NCBI RefSeq assembly: GCF_000734895.2 | Contig: NZ_CP011382.1 | Coordinates: 4,690,700 to 4,754,699 of the forward strand | DNA: 64,000 nt | From: Calothrix sp. 336/3 | Lineage (GTDB): Bacteria; Cyanobacteriota; Cyanobacteriia; Cyanobacteriales; Nostocaceae | Direction: 5' to 3' | Shown: positions 26,665 through 35,373 of the stretch, one piece after another | Layout: each line of letters begins with the position of its first letter | How positions within the stretch are numbered: position 1 is the first letter of the stretch | The notes under the pieces: generated by a model | What the model saw: the letters and a program-made list of their open reading frames with translations, nothing else | Databases searched by the model: none | Told to the model about the DNA's origin: nothing | Translations under genes and position numbers: made by a program

Positions 26665-27321
26665 CTATAATTGATGATTGTTAGATGTGTGCATCATTAA
26701 GTCGTCATTGTTGTTTCTGACAAAGCCGAGGGTAACTCGCTTCATCAACCAATGCAAGACAGTAAGAATTATAAAAGTTGCAGCAATAATAACTAGAGGC
26801 TGCTTACCTAAAAGTTCTTCCACTCCCTTGGTGAGGATAGCATCAGGTTGAGTGATAAAATCCCAACTATTGAAGCGTAGAAACCTGCCCCAATAAATAC
26901 CAATAGCGTTCAGAGCATGGGTTAATAACTCTACCCGTACAATCCATTGACTTTTGCCAATACGGTGTAGATAATAACCCATATTAATGAGAGATATCAC
27001 ATAGGCTTCAAATCCCGCAAAAATTACTATGGCATATACGGGAAATAACACTAAGGTAATCATCCATATGGACTGAATTGTACGAATATCATCAATTAAG
27101 TGAATAATATCTGTAAGGAGGTAGGGTGCATTGGGTAAGAAAGCATAGAAGACGGTAAAACCTAACCACCACACCCAAGAGCGTCCCCGTTTTTTCCGGA
27201 ACAACCAAACACTTAAAACTAAGGGAATAAACGCTAGAAATAAATTCCAGGTCATCCATCTCATATTGATTTGTAAAACCTGGATAACTCTGGAAAATAA
27301 TTCAATTAGTTCTACTTTCAT
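26665..27321 (-). CDS. DUF1361 integral membrane protein
   Basis: A 218-residue protein with about six membrane helices. FLPNAPYLLTDIIHL in the middle and YWGRFLRFNSWDF toward the C-terminus are the conserved blocks of DUF1361. Function is unknown. ATG start; no operon partner is obvious. Confidence 0.8.
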   Translation of the reverse strand: MKVELIELFSRVIQVLQINMRWMTWNLFLAFIPLVLSVWLFRKKRGRSWVWWLGFTVFYAFLPNAPYLLTDIIHLIDDIRTIQSIWMITLVLFPVYAIVIFAGFEAYVISLINMGYYLHRIGKSQWIVRVELLTHALNAIGIYWGRFLRFNSWDFITQPDAILTKGVEELLGKQPLVIIAATFIILTVLHWLMKRVTLGFVRNNNDDLMMHTSNNHQL

Positions 27322-27490
27322 AAATGTTTCCTAGTGAGATTGACGCAAGATTTTTCAATGCCCTCTGTGATGTCAATTTAGCTACTGATTCAATTGGATG
27401 GTTGGGAATTTTATAGATATCGTTTTTGATAAATATAGATGTCAAATATAGATTAAATACAGGGTATCGGTGAGACAAACTTGAAACTAG

Positions 27491-27554
27491 TACCGCTACG
27501 CGGAATTCGTAATTCATAATGCTCCCTTTGGGAGAGCTACGCTAACGTAATTAC
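27491..27554. repeat. Dispersed hairpin repeat R1, single copy
   Basis: On the minus strand it reads GTAATTACGTTAGCGTAGC then TCTCCCAAAGGGAGC and ATTATGAATTACGAATTC. It matches the core of the expanded copy at 24380-24478, including flanking TAATTACG and ATTACGAATT. Confidence 0.8.
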
Positions 27555-27807
27555 TTTGCTGCAAGTGTTTCAGAAATTTGGAATAAGTGGTTTATTTTAG
27601 CCCTCCTGTACTAGCTTGATATTGGAGAGTTATCTTATCATTGTTTTGAATTGAAATTGTTTACTCAACTTGTACTAGGATAGCGTATCTATAAAGAGAA
27701 CTTACGCAACAATGATGAGAAAATCAGACTTTGAGATTGCTTACTGACGTCGTACTGACATAAATAGCTTGTATCTGGATAATTCCCACATAATATATGG
27801 AACACGA

Positions 27808-27853
27808 AAGGCAACCCTCCCACCAGGAAAAATCCTGAATGAGATGTTGCCTT
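27808..27853. other. Nested inverted repeat downstream of the Pro/Thr-rich protein gene
   Basis: Outer arms AAGGCAAC / GTTGCCTT enclose an inner hairpin CAGGA / TCCTG. No T run follows on either strand, so a plain terminator is unlikely; it could be a structured 3' end or small RNA element. Confidence 0.35.
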
Positions 27854-27916
27854 GCTCATCACTGTATTAGTAGTTTCAAGCTGGAGTGGTGAAATTCCAG
27901 AAAAGTCTGAGAAAAA

Positions 27917-28927
27917 CTAGCGCAGAAGTACCCGACTCTGGGGACCAATTTTTTTGCCACGAACTTTGGGTTTTGTTTGCTCTTTGGGCAGATTAATGGC
28001 TGAGGCTAGTATTTTAGGGTCTGTATTAATGTTATCGACATTCACAAATTGACCACTACTAAATTCTACAGTCCCATTCGGAGAAATAATGGGTGAGTTA
28101 GAGTTGGAAACAACAGGTGCAGTGGGTTGAATGGGTTGAATGGGTTGGGAAGGCGAAGAAATAGGAGTTGTGGGAGTTGTTGGATTCGTAGGAATGACGG
28201 GAGTTGCGGGAGTTGTGGGAGTTGTGGGAGGATTATTTGTGTTGCCTCCAGTGGTTATAGGGGTTGTATTGCTAGGAACAGTAATTTTTAACTTAACCAA
28301 AGGGCTATCAGTCATCTTGTAAGATGTGACTGTGGGAGTGCCAGGAATATCTGATTTAAAGTCAAAAACGGTGGGACTTTGTCCACCATTAGGTTTACTG
28401 TACCTTGGTCCTTCGCCACGAAGTGCAAAAGTTCCTTGATATTTCAGTCCGGTTTTAGGATCGGTGACAATACCTGTATACAAACCATCGATGGTTAGTT
28501 CATCTTGGACAGTACCTCGTAGGTTAACGTCTAGCTTTCCTTGATATTTAAAAGTGCTTAATTTGCCATCAGCAAGTACAGGGGAGTTCAAAATACTATC
28601 ATAGGAAACTACAGGTATGCCTTTAAAATCGACATAGTAGCTCAAACTACCATCATTATTAGTTTTAAATTTGACGTAATTTGAAGTGTATACGGGGACT
28701 CCGTTACGGGAATATGTACCCTTGTCGTCTGTGTCAACCCTTGTAGTACCCTGATTAAAATTTGGATTAAAGCTGGGTAGGGTAATTGTTCCGGACAATG
28801 TTCCTGTTGTTTGAATGTTAATATCAGCTAGGGCATGGGATGCTCCTAAGCTCAGAAGTAGTAATGCCAAGCTACTACTTCCCAGGATGGTACGACAGTT
28901 GGCAAAAGAGTTTGATGTTAAAGTCAT
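27917..28927 (-). CDS. Secreted protein with Pro/Thr-rich region, function unknown
   Basis: A 336-residue protein with a signal peptide (about residues 1-35, ending SHALA). The mature N-terminal 180 residues form a beta-rich domain (NIQTTGTLSGTITLPSF, LKYQGTFALRGEGPRY) that I do not assign to a named family. Residues of about 215-275 are a low-complexity Pro/Thr linker with short tandem repeats (TTPTTP, QPIQPIQP). The C-terminus is basic. Probably a periplasmic or surface protein of cyanobacteria. ATG start. Confidence 0.65.
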   Translation of the reverse strand: MTLTSNSFANCRTILGSSSLALLLLSLGASHALADINIQTTGTLSGTITLPSFNPNFNQGTTRVDTDDKGTYSRNGVPVYTSNYVKFKTNNDGSLSYYVDFKGIPVVSYDSILNSPVLADGKLSTFKYQGKLDVNLRGTVQDELTIDGLYTGIVTDPKTGLKYQGTFALRGEGPRYSKPNGGQSPTVFDFKSDIPGTPTVTSYKMTDSPLVKLKITVPSNTTPITTGGNTNNPPTTPTTPATPVIPTNPTTPTTPISSPSQPIQPIQPTAPVVSNSNSPIISPNGTVEFSSGQFVNVDNINTDPKILASAINLPKEQTKPKVRGKKIGPQSRVLLR

Positions 28928-29020
28928 TGAAAAGATTGCCCTAAGGTATTTGCAGATTTAAAAAAAGATATATATCCCCGACTTATAGCAAGTTGCGTTC
29001 TGTCGTAGTGGTTTTAGGAT

Positions 29021-29053
29021 AATGAGATTGCTTCCCTTCGGTCGCAATGACAG
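29021..29053. repeat. Dispersed repeat R3, copy 1
   Basis: Minus strand reads CATTGCGACCGAAGGGAAG then CAATCTCATT. It matches the copy at 41629-41669 (TCATTGCGAATGAAACGAAG, then a GAAGCAATCGCA end). Confidence 0.5.
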
Positions 29054-29148
29054 TATAGAGACTACTACCTCTGACAGCAAATTAGTATTATGTGCTTGTT
29101 TGGGGATATTTTCAGTATGAGTTTGCTTACTTTTACACCGATAGGACA

Positions 29149-31074
29149 TTAAAACCGGAAAGTCGCTCGTAACGCACCAACTATCAGAGGATCGTTACTA
29201 GCATTATGATCTGGGTTGAATACTACAAATACACCTGGAGTTAAGGAAAGGTTCTCTGTGATTTGGGTGCGATAAAAAAGTTCTACGTGTAAAGAGGTGT
29301 CATCTCGTCCACCTTTGGTTCCCCCTTCGGAGAAATTGGGGAAATTAAATCCATTGGGTAAATTACTGGAGGTAATTTTTGGTGGTTGTCCTACCATAAT
29401 ACCGCCGAGGTTGCCGGGACGACCTAAATTGGGTAATGCAGCAAACAGCATCCAATTTGTAGTTTCTACGCTTCCTGAGAGGTTAACTGGATCGGAATGT
29501 GTCCAACCACCCCACGCACCTAAATGTAAATTCTCGGTAGCTCGCCAAGCAATGGTAGCACCGATCGCGTGGGTATTCATTTCTGTGGTGGGTGCAAAGG
29601 GGGAAATTAACTGAGCATCACCAACACCTGTACCGAGAATACCGTCAGGGGAGTGGGAGAAGAGATAGTGTAAGCCAACATCTAGATTATCAGTGGGTGC
29701 AAGGCTGAGTTGAGCGCCTGCGGTGTATCTACCACCAAGGAAACCACCATATCTTTTATCCCCTGGGAAGTTGGGAATTTCTGCACTGTAAACAGCTTGT
29801 AAACTGACGCGATCGCTAATTTGCCAGTCTAAACCGACACCACCTGTACCGTTACCAATGGCTAAAATTGGGTTACGTTGTCCAAAGAGGGAAATTGCTC
29901 CATCTCCAGAACCTTCAAGGGGATTAATCCCGCGAAATGTGCTGTTTGTATTCACACCTGCTGTACCCACAACAATTCCTAAATTCTCTGTAACTGGGAA
30001 GCGGTAGGATAGCTCATTTAGATATAAATCATTTCCGGTATCGGATTCAAAACCTAAACGTCCCATATTAGTAAATACTTGGGATGCAGAAGAACCTAAG
30101 TTACCTGCGGATAATCCAGTTAATAATAAATCTTTACCTGTAAAGGAAGTTGCTAAGGTGAGTTGAACACTGTTATTGAAGGTGAGGTTTGTTTCTGCTT
30201 TCCTCTCTGGTTTTCCATCTCTAGGAAATAAATCAACATCTGAGGAACTGGTTCCCTGAAGACTAAAAATTGCTTGTCCAACTAGCTTGGTAGTGGTGGT
30301 GAATTGGTTAGCTGCTAATTCTGTAGTTTTGGCTTCTAGGGAAGTGACTCGCTGCTGAAATTCTTGTAATTCCTTTTGATATTCTGTTTGCAGACGTTGG
30401 AGTGCGGCTAAATCTTCTTGTTTAACGGTGTTATCAGTATTACTAGCTAATATTTCACTCACCCGATCTAAACAAGCTGATAAACCTGCGGCAAACTCAT
30501 AACGAGTCATGACACGCTTCCCTAAATAATTACCATTGGGATACCCCGCTATGCAGTTATAACGCTCTACTAAGGATTGTAAAGCCCCAAATGCCCAATC
30601 GCTGGGTTGGACATCTTGTAGCTGTGAGACTGATGTCACCTGGGACATTCCCTCGTCTGTTTCCAAAAATTCGGGAGCAGTTGGGGGAGTAATAGTTGGC
30701 GGTATGGAGTCAGGTATATTTTGATTCTCTACCTGGGGCGATCGCGGGGTATATTCTGGACTGGCTTCTAGCTCCTCTGGTGCTGTCTGTTCTGCCGAGA
30801 CAGTATCCTGATTTTGGGAAATTTTATCCCTGCTTACTGGCGCTTCTGGCTGATTTTGTAAGGGTTTTTCTGGTAATTCTGGCAAATAGGTCTGTCCTGT
30901 GACCAGGACACCCGCCATCAGTAGATTAATATCACTCATTGTATTCTGGTTTACTAAGACACCACTAATTTTCTTGACAGATAAATTTTGGGGTCTCAGG
31001 ATTTTTTCAGTTAAATAAGTGATAAAAGTTACTGAGTTTGCTGTTGAAATGGGTAGTGATACCAGTACTAACAC
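29149..31074 (-). CDS. SLH-domain OprB-type outer-membrane porin (iron-uptake porin family)
   Basis: A protein of up to 641 residues. A Pro/Glu-rich N-terminal part leads to one SLH domain (DVQPSDWAFGALQSLVERYNC region, ending RYEFAAGL), then a coiled coil (LAALQRLQTEYQKELQEFQQ) and a large beta-barrel ending in F (LRATFRF). This is the major cyanobacterial porin architecture, with the SLH domain holding the barrel to peptidoglycan; some members are implicated in iron uptake. The first in-frame start is GTG 31074; an ATG at 30942 is an alternative. Neither gives a textbook signal peptide, which is unusual for an outer-membrane protein. Confidence 0.82.
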   Translation of the reverse strand: MLVLVSLPISTANSVTFITYLTEKILRPQNLSVKKISGVLVNQNTMSDINLLMAGVLVTGQTYLPELPEKPLQNQPEAPVSRDKISQNQDTVSAEQTAPEELEASPEYTPRSPQVENQNIPDSIPPTITPPTAPEFLETDEGMSQVTSVSQLQDVQPSDWAFGALQSLVERYNCIAGYPNGNYLGKRVMTRYEFAAGLSACLDRVSEILASNTDNTVKQEDLAALQRLQTEYQKELQEFQQRVTSLEAKTTELAANQFTTTTKLVGQAIFSLQGTSSSDVDLFPRDGKPERKAETNLTFNNSVQLTLATSFTGKDLLLTGLSAGNLGSSASQVFTNMGRLGFESDTGNDLYLNELSYRFPVTENLGIVVGTAGVNTNSTFRGINPLEGSGDGAISLFGQRNPILAIGNGTGGVGLDWQISDRVSLQAVYSAEIPNFPGDKRYGGFLGGRYTAGAQLSLAPTDNLDVGLHYLFSHSPDGILGTGVGDAQLISPFAPTTEMNTHAIGATIAWRATENLHLGAWGGWTHSDPVNLSGSVETTNWMLFAALPNLGRPGNLGGIMVGQPPKITSSNLPNGFNFPNFSEGGTKGGRDDTSLHVELFYRTQITENLSLTPGVFVVFNPDHNASNDPLIVGALRATFRF

Positions 31075-31107
31075 TACATCTTGGGATATGTCGTGATTGG
31101 CAAGTCC

Positions 31108-31590
31108 CTACTTTTCGACTTTTTGGCTACAGTACTTATTGAGTTGAACTGCAAGGGTATCAGATTTTTTGGCAGCGATCGCCGCAGCTTTTAAAGAATT
31201 ATCGATTTCATTGCGAGCTTGTTGGATTTTGGATCTACCTGTAGCATTTGCTTCTGCTGCTTTGGTTGTACTGAGAGCTTTCGCGGCTTTGGTAATATGT
31301 TGGCTGAGACTACGAAAATTTGTGGCAAAATCACTTTGAAGTCGTTTGAGTTTGGGATCTTGAATATTCAGTTCTTGAATTTTTTTACTAGTTGCTTGTA
31401 AATCGTTAGCCAATTGCACACTAGTAGTCACTTGAGAACCTTTATTTTTGTCGAGTAGGATGGTTCCCTGATTCACTGCGGTAATTAACTGTTCACATTG
31501 AGACTGCTTGCTGGGATTGCAACTAGCTAGTAATAAGCTAATGCTGAGGCTAACAGTACTAATAGCAAAATATTTACTCCTCACAACCAT
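31108..31590 (-). CDS. Helical lipoprotein, function unknown
   Basis: A 160-residue protein with a clear lipoprotein signal (LLLASC, Cys near residue 24) and an otherwise all-helical, Lys/Ala/Gln-rich mature part that may form a coiled coil. One further Cys pair (CEQL and YCSQ) could form a disulfide. I do not recognise a named family. It ends 34 bp before the porin start on the same strand, so a two-gene envelope operon is possible. Confidence 0.7.
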   Translation of the reverse strand: MVVRSKYFAISTVSLSISLLLASCNPSKQSQCEQLITAVNQGTILLDKNKGSQVTTSVQLANDLQATSKKIQELNIQDPKLKRLQSDFATNFRSLSQHITKAAKALSTTKAAEANATGRSKIQQARNEIDNSLKAAAIAAKKSDTLAVQLNKYCSQKVEK

Positions 31591-31651
31591 GAAAACCTTA
31601 TCAGTGATGAATTCCCAATCATCCTACCGAAAGATTTAGCACTTTTTATGA

Positions 31652-32035
31652 TTATTTCAGATAATTTGCAACTTCTATTAAATTACCATCTGGGTCTCGC
31701 AAATATAGGGAAATAATTTCTCCCATAGCTCCAGTACGAATCACTGGACCTGCGATAATCTCCACATTACAGGAAATGAGGTGCTGTTGGACTTGAGACA
31801 GGGGAGTAGGGGTAATTAAACAGATATCAATTGCTCCTGGTGTGGGTTGAAGCGCTTTGGGTGTAAATTCCTTGCCGAATTCGTGGAGATTAATTTTTTG
31901 CTCTCCTATTTGTAATGCTTGACGAGAATTGGCAAAGGTGATGACTTCTAAACCAAAAGCACGTTGATAAAATTCGCAGGTTTTCTCGATATTGTGAACG
32001 GTGAGAACAATGTGGTCTATTTTGCTAATTTTCAT
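31652..32035 (-). CDS. VOC-family (glyoxalase/dioxygenase-like) protein
   Basis: The ATG at 32035 (MKISKIDHIVLTV) is chosen because it fits the VOC fold start; an upstream in-frame start would overlap the ATPase gene and adds unrelated residues. The 127-residue product has paired beta-alpha-beta-beta-beta modules with likely metal ligands His8 (DHIVL), His in INLHEFG and Glu in GNLIEVANY. The family includes glyoxalases, fosfomycin-resistance proteins and ring-cleaving dioxygenases; the substrate is not evident. It lies 10 bp after the CbiO-like gene. Confidence 0.82.
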   Translation of the reverse strand: MKISKIDHIVLTVHNIEKTCEFYQRAFGLEVITFANSRQALQIGEQKINLHEFGKEFTPKALQPTPGAIDICLITPTPLSQVQQHLISCNVEIIAGPVIRTGAMGEIISLYLRDPDGNLIEVANYLK

Positions 32036-32045
32036 ACTTGCCCTA

Positions 32046-32768
32046 TTACCAGTCAAGAGGTAAACCCAGGTTTTCGAGGGTATCTGGTTCTTGGAAAATA
32101 GACTGTATGTCTCTGTCAATATGGATTTGTCCGTTGGCTAGGATTAAGCCTCGCTGGGTGACTTTTTTTAACCATTGCAAATCATGGGAGGCAATCAGTA
32201 GAACCTTGCCCTGCCAGTTTAACAGAACCTGTGCTAAGGTGCGTCGCCAAGCTGGATCTAAACCCGTTGTAGGTTCATCAAGTATCAAAATATCCGGTTC
32301 TAGGGACAGAATAGCCGCTAGTGCAGCCAGTCGTTTTTGTCCTCCAGATAATTCATGGGCAGAACGTTGAGCATAGGCTGTTAAACCGAATTCTATCAGT
32401 AATTGGCGGGCTTTATCTTGGGCGATCGCTATGGGGGTTCCATAGTTTCGTAAACCAAAGGTGATATCTTCCAAAATGGTGGGCATAAATAGCTGATCGT
32501 TGGCATCCTGGAAACCAAAACCGATGGAGCGACGAATTTGAGGTAGGGTTGTTGGTTGAACTGGAATCCCATTAATAATAATTTTCCCACTCTGGGGTTG
32601 TTTAATGCCGATGAGGTTTTCCAATAAAGTACTTTTCCCGGAACCAGTTGCTCCCATTAATCCCACGCGATCGCCACAATGAAAATTCACGGAAATTCTC
32701 TGTAATACAGGTTTTTGGTTGGGATAAGCATAGATTAAATCCTCTACTTGCACAGCAATTGCAGACAC
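32046..32768 (-). CDS. ECF-type ABC transporter ATP-binding protein (CbiO-like)
   Basis: A 240-residue ATPase with Walker A GATGSGKST, signature LSGGQKR, Walker B ILILDEPTTGLD and a switch His in ASHDLQW. Sequence type and the neighbouring T-component gene (7 bp gap) place it in energy-coupling-factor transporters, which take up cobalt, nickel or vitamins. The start codon is GTG. No substrate-specific S component (CbiM/CbiN or other) is adjacent, so the substrate is open. Confidence 0.88.
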   Translation of the reverse strand: MSAIAVQVEDLIYAYPNQKPVLQRISVNFHCGDRVGLMGATGSGKSTLLENLIGIKQPQSGKIIINGIPVQPTTLPQIRRSIGFGFQDANDQLFMPTILEDITFGLRNYGTPIAIAQDKARQLLIEFGLTAYAQRSAHELSGGQKRLAALAAILSLEPDILILDEPTTGLDPAWRRTLAQVLLNWQGKVLLIASHDLQWLKKVTQRGLILANGQIHIDRDIQSIFQEPDTLENLGLPLDW

Positions 32769-32775
32769 CAGAAAA

Positions 32776-33465
32776 TTACTCCAGAAAATAGGAACTGACT
32801 GTCAAACAGAGGGCGATCGCCCAGCATATCCCTAGAATGATTTTTTGCTTACCAGTGAAGGGAGAATCAACAGGCAAATTACCGTCATAACCTCGTACTA
32901 CCATGGCAGCATATACCCGTTCTGCCCTCGCTAAACTACGCAGATATAAGGTGCCAATCATTGCAGTACTTGTATAACGTAACCAGTTCGCCCTGCCTTG
33001 TAAACCTCGTAATTCGGCGCTACGTTGCATCCCTGTGACTTCCGAGAGGAGTATTTCTAGATACTGTCCAGCAAGAAGTAAAGTTTCCTGGAAAGCACGA
33101 GGTAAGGGTAAACTTTTCAAGGCGATGCCGAAACTGTGAGGTGATAAGGTTAACAAAAAGCAATTCATAGTTAGCAAACAGGTGAGAGAACGCAAAACTA
33201 AAAAAATTGCTCGCTCTCGACCTAGAGGTAATGTCATCAAAGCTAAAAATATCACCTCTGCACTGACAATTCCTAGTAAACGACGGACAGATATTTGCGA
33301 AAAGATGATCCAGAATAGTACCCAGCTACTGGCGATCGCTGCATATATTGCCAAGCCATACCAAGCATTTTGTTTGAGTAAAGCTGTTCCCACGACTATG
33401 ATCAGGGACAGGTGTAACCGCATTACCATTGGATATTTCCCTATACCGACTTGGAGTAGATGCAA
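32776..33465 (-). CDS. ECF transporter T component (CbiQ-like)
   Basis: A 229-residue membrane protein with about five helices and the conserved cytoplasmic coupling helices containing AELRGLQGRA and ARAERVYAAMVVRGYDG (A-R-G motifs that contact the ATPases). It is the transmembrane coupling subunit of an ECF importer with the CbiO-like ATPase just downstream. The first in-frame start is TTG 33465; ATG 33429 is possible. Confidence 0.85.
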   Translation of the reverse strand: MHLLQVGIGKYPMVMRLHLSLIIVVGTALLKQNAWYGLAIYAAIASSWVLFWIIFSQISVRRLLGIVSAEVIFLALMTLPLGRERAIFLVLRSLTCLLTMNCFLLTLSPHSFGIALKSLPLPRAFQETLLLAGQYLEILLSEVTGMQRSAELRGLQGRANWLRYTSTAMIGTLYLRSLARAERVYAAMVVRGYDGNLPVDSPFTGKQKIILGICWAIALCLTVSSYFLE

Positions 33466-33523
33466 AGCTGGTTTTAGAAGTCGTTAAATTGCAATCATTC
33501 GTATATTTTACCGACTGCTGCGA

Positions 33524-33872
33524 TTACTCCAATAAATTTGCCAGGGCGATCGCAATTTCTGGAAAAGCAACGGGGGCGATCGCATCTCCACAGTCTAATA
33601 CCTGCTTAAAGGATACGTGATTTCGCTTTCGTTTTACCTCAAATGGAATTATGACGCGCATCAGGCGATGACTCGAAAACAATTTCTTCGTAGAATTGCT
33701 CGATCGGCAAACTTAAACCAATACTTTTAAGCTCCACGCGATCGCCCGATCGATAGCTCAGAATCAACCAATCCCCTACATCATTTCTATGATAAATATC
33801 GATCGCACTCTCATCAGAACTTAGCAGCAAGTTTCCGGCTGATTGTAGATTTTCCGGTGCCTCTAATACCAA
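33524..33872 (-). pseudogene. Remnant of a Uma2-type (DUF820) nuclease-like gene
   Basis: A 77-residue open frame (33639-33872) beginning at a TTG, with a stop just upstream, resembles the C-terminal third of Uma2/DUF820 proteins: IDIYHRNDVGDWLI, SYRSGDRVELKSIGLSLP. A second protein-like stretch in another frame (33524-33638, ending PVAFPEIAIALANLLE) follows directly. The N-terminal two thirds with the nuclease motif are missing. Best read as a decayed gene with a truncation and a frameshift. Confidence 0.55.
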
Positions 33873-33900
33873 TGAGAACTATATTTCTGCTGCCCATGAA

Positions 33901-34689
33901 TTAGTAATTACTGGGATAAAATGGTTGACAAATGTCTGCAATCATGCTCTGTGTCAACTCTTGGACATTATCCAAAACTACCTTGGCACCAGCTTCTGTC
34001 ATCATTTCTCTATATTCAGCACTTTGTCCTGGATTCGTTTGTACGTGGGGAGGTAATACACCTACACCAACCCAAATACGACTCGGTGCTAGTTCCTGAG
34101 CTTTCACCACCGTGTACATATCGGCAACAGTATCACCAACGTACACAACAGGTAAATTATCAGTATTTGTTTCTAATAATTTTACAACTGTAAATAATCC
34201 TGTCGGGTCAGGTTTTCCTGGTGCATCTTCCATTGCCACCAACACTGGAGATTCTAGCCCTAAACGACCCTGTAAAACGTAGCTAGCAGAACCACGAGTC
34301 GCACCGCTAAAGAATCCCCAGGGAATTCCTGCTGCTGTTAGCGCTTCGAGGTAACTAGGTTGTAATAACAGTGGTTCAGAACAAATATAACCATTCCAGT
34401 TTTGCGGGTCAGTACCTCGGTAGCGAGATTGGAAAAAAGCAACTATTTGCTCGTAGTTTAATTCTACCTGGAGGCGGGATTTTCCTTGCCGCTCCCAATA
34501 GCGGTAGAGAAACTCCTGGGAAGCTTCCCAATCGTTATTCCACATCCCCTCAGATTTCAATCCATCAATATCGCTGGGGGTGGGACGATATTCACCGCCT
34601 GTGAAATGTTCTACAGTATCAGCTAAGGCGCGACGATAGGAACCACCAACATCTCGAATCACACCATCAATATCAAAAACCACAATCAT
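33901..34689 (-). CDS. HAD-superfamily phosphatase (TIGR01548-type)
   Basis: The ATG at 34689 (MIVVFDIDGVIRD) is chosen because AAGGA lies at a good distance upstream and it starts directly at HAD motif I (DIDGV); an upstream in-frame extension has no support. The 262-residue product has motif II FFSGATRG, the Lys in APGKPDP, and motif IV VYVGDTVADM. It belongs to a cyanobacterial subgroup of subfamily IA hydrolases, small-molecule phosphatases of unknown substrate. The neighbouring PSRP-3 gene is divergent. Confidence 0.85.
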   Translation of the reverse strand: MIVVFDIDGVIRDVGGSYRRALADTVEHFTGGEYRPTPSDIDGLKSEGMWNNDWEASQEFLYRYWERQGKSRLQVELNYEQIVAFFQSRYRGTDPQNWNGYICSEPLLLQPSYLEALTAAGIPWGFFSGATRGSASYVLQGRLGLESPVLVAMEDAPGKPDPTGLFTVVKLLETNTDNLPVVYVGDTVADMYTVVKAQELAPSRIWVGVGVLPPHVQTNPGQSAEYREMMTEAGAKVVLDNVQELTQSMIADICQPFYPSNY

Positions 34690-34860
34690 AGAAACATCCT
34701 TGACCAATCGTTTCTCTATGGTACAAGCCCTCGGTATTGCTGTGAGTTCCATCCCAAATCTAAAATCCCCAAACGGTATTTAGTCAGATGGTGAAGTATT
34801 GCGTTAAAATAAGCGATCGCAAACTTAGTTAATGTAACCCGGATATTCCCGGAGGTGTGA

Positions 34861-35160
34861 TTGTCCAAGTTCATCTTAAAAATTCTCTGGTTAGATGAGA
34901 ATGTAGCCTTAGCTGTCGATCAAGTAGTCGGCAAAGGTACTAGTCCTCTAACAAAATACTTTTTTTGGCCCCGTAACGACGCTTGGGAAGAACTAAAAAA
35001 AGAACTAGAGTCCAAACACTGGATTACGGAATTAGACAGAGTAGAATTACTCAACAAAGCAACCGAGGTAATTAACTACTGGCAAGAGGAAGGTAAAAAC
35101 CGTCCTATGGCAGAAGCACAGTTAAAATTTCCTGAAGTTGCCTTCACTGGTAGCGCTTGA
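34861..35160 (+). CDS. ycf65: Plastid-specific ribosomal protein PSRP-3 / Ycf65
   Basis: A 99-residue protein of the small ribosomal subunit of cyanobacteria and plastids. The conserved core is intact: KILWLDENVALAVDQV, TSPLTKYFFWPRNDAWE and NYWQEEGKNRPMAEAQ. The start is TTG: an in-frame TGA sits immediately upstream (34858-34860), so no longer protein is possible, and GGAGG at 34851-34855 lies five bases before it. A TTG start on a ribosomal protein gene may lower its output. Confidence 0.93.
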   Translation: MSKFILKILWLDENVALAVDQVVGKGTSPLTKYFFWPRNDAWEELKKELESKHWITELDRVELLNKATEVINYWQEEGKNRPMAEAQLKFPEVAFTGSA

Positions 35161-35290
35161 TATCAGAAAGTCTAAAGTGAAAGAGAGAAGGCAAAGGATA
35201 AGAAATCACAAGTTCTTATCTCTAGCCACTTTTTTATACATTCTTTATTCCTGTTGTGTAATACCAATTCTTCGTGAAGTTGCACAGAAT

Positions 35291-35366
35291 AAAACCCCAC
35301 CCCTTAATCCCCTCCCCGCTAGCGGGGAGGGGAAATTTGAGCGTAAGCAAAAATGGGGGTGGGGTT
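35291..35366. repeat. Nested palindrome
   Basis: A perfect 26 bp palindrome (35308-35333, centre CCGCTAGCGG) lies inside outer arms AACCCCACCCC (35293-35303) and GGGGTGGGGTT (35356-35366). It lies between the convergent PSRP-3 and kinase-WD40 genes and could end transcription from both sides. Confidence 0.75.
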
Positions 35367-35373
35367 CTTCTTT

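Larger units (their letters stand above)
27322..27916. other. Non-coding gap with a repeat and a structured element
   Basis: No gene recognised. It holds an R1 repeat copy (27491-27554) and an inverted-repeat structure (27808-27853). Confidence 0.6.

Noticed and set aside
29297..29614. 105-residue open frame antisense to the porin gene
   Set aside because: It mirrors the codon pattern of the porin on the other strand and has no protein features of its own.
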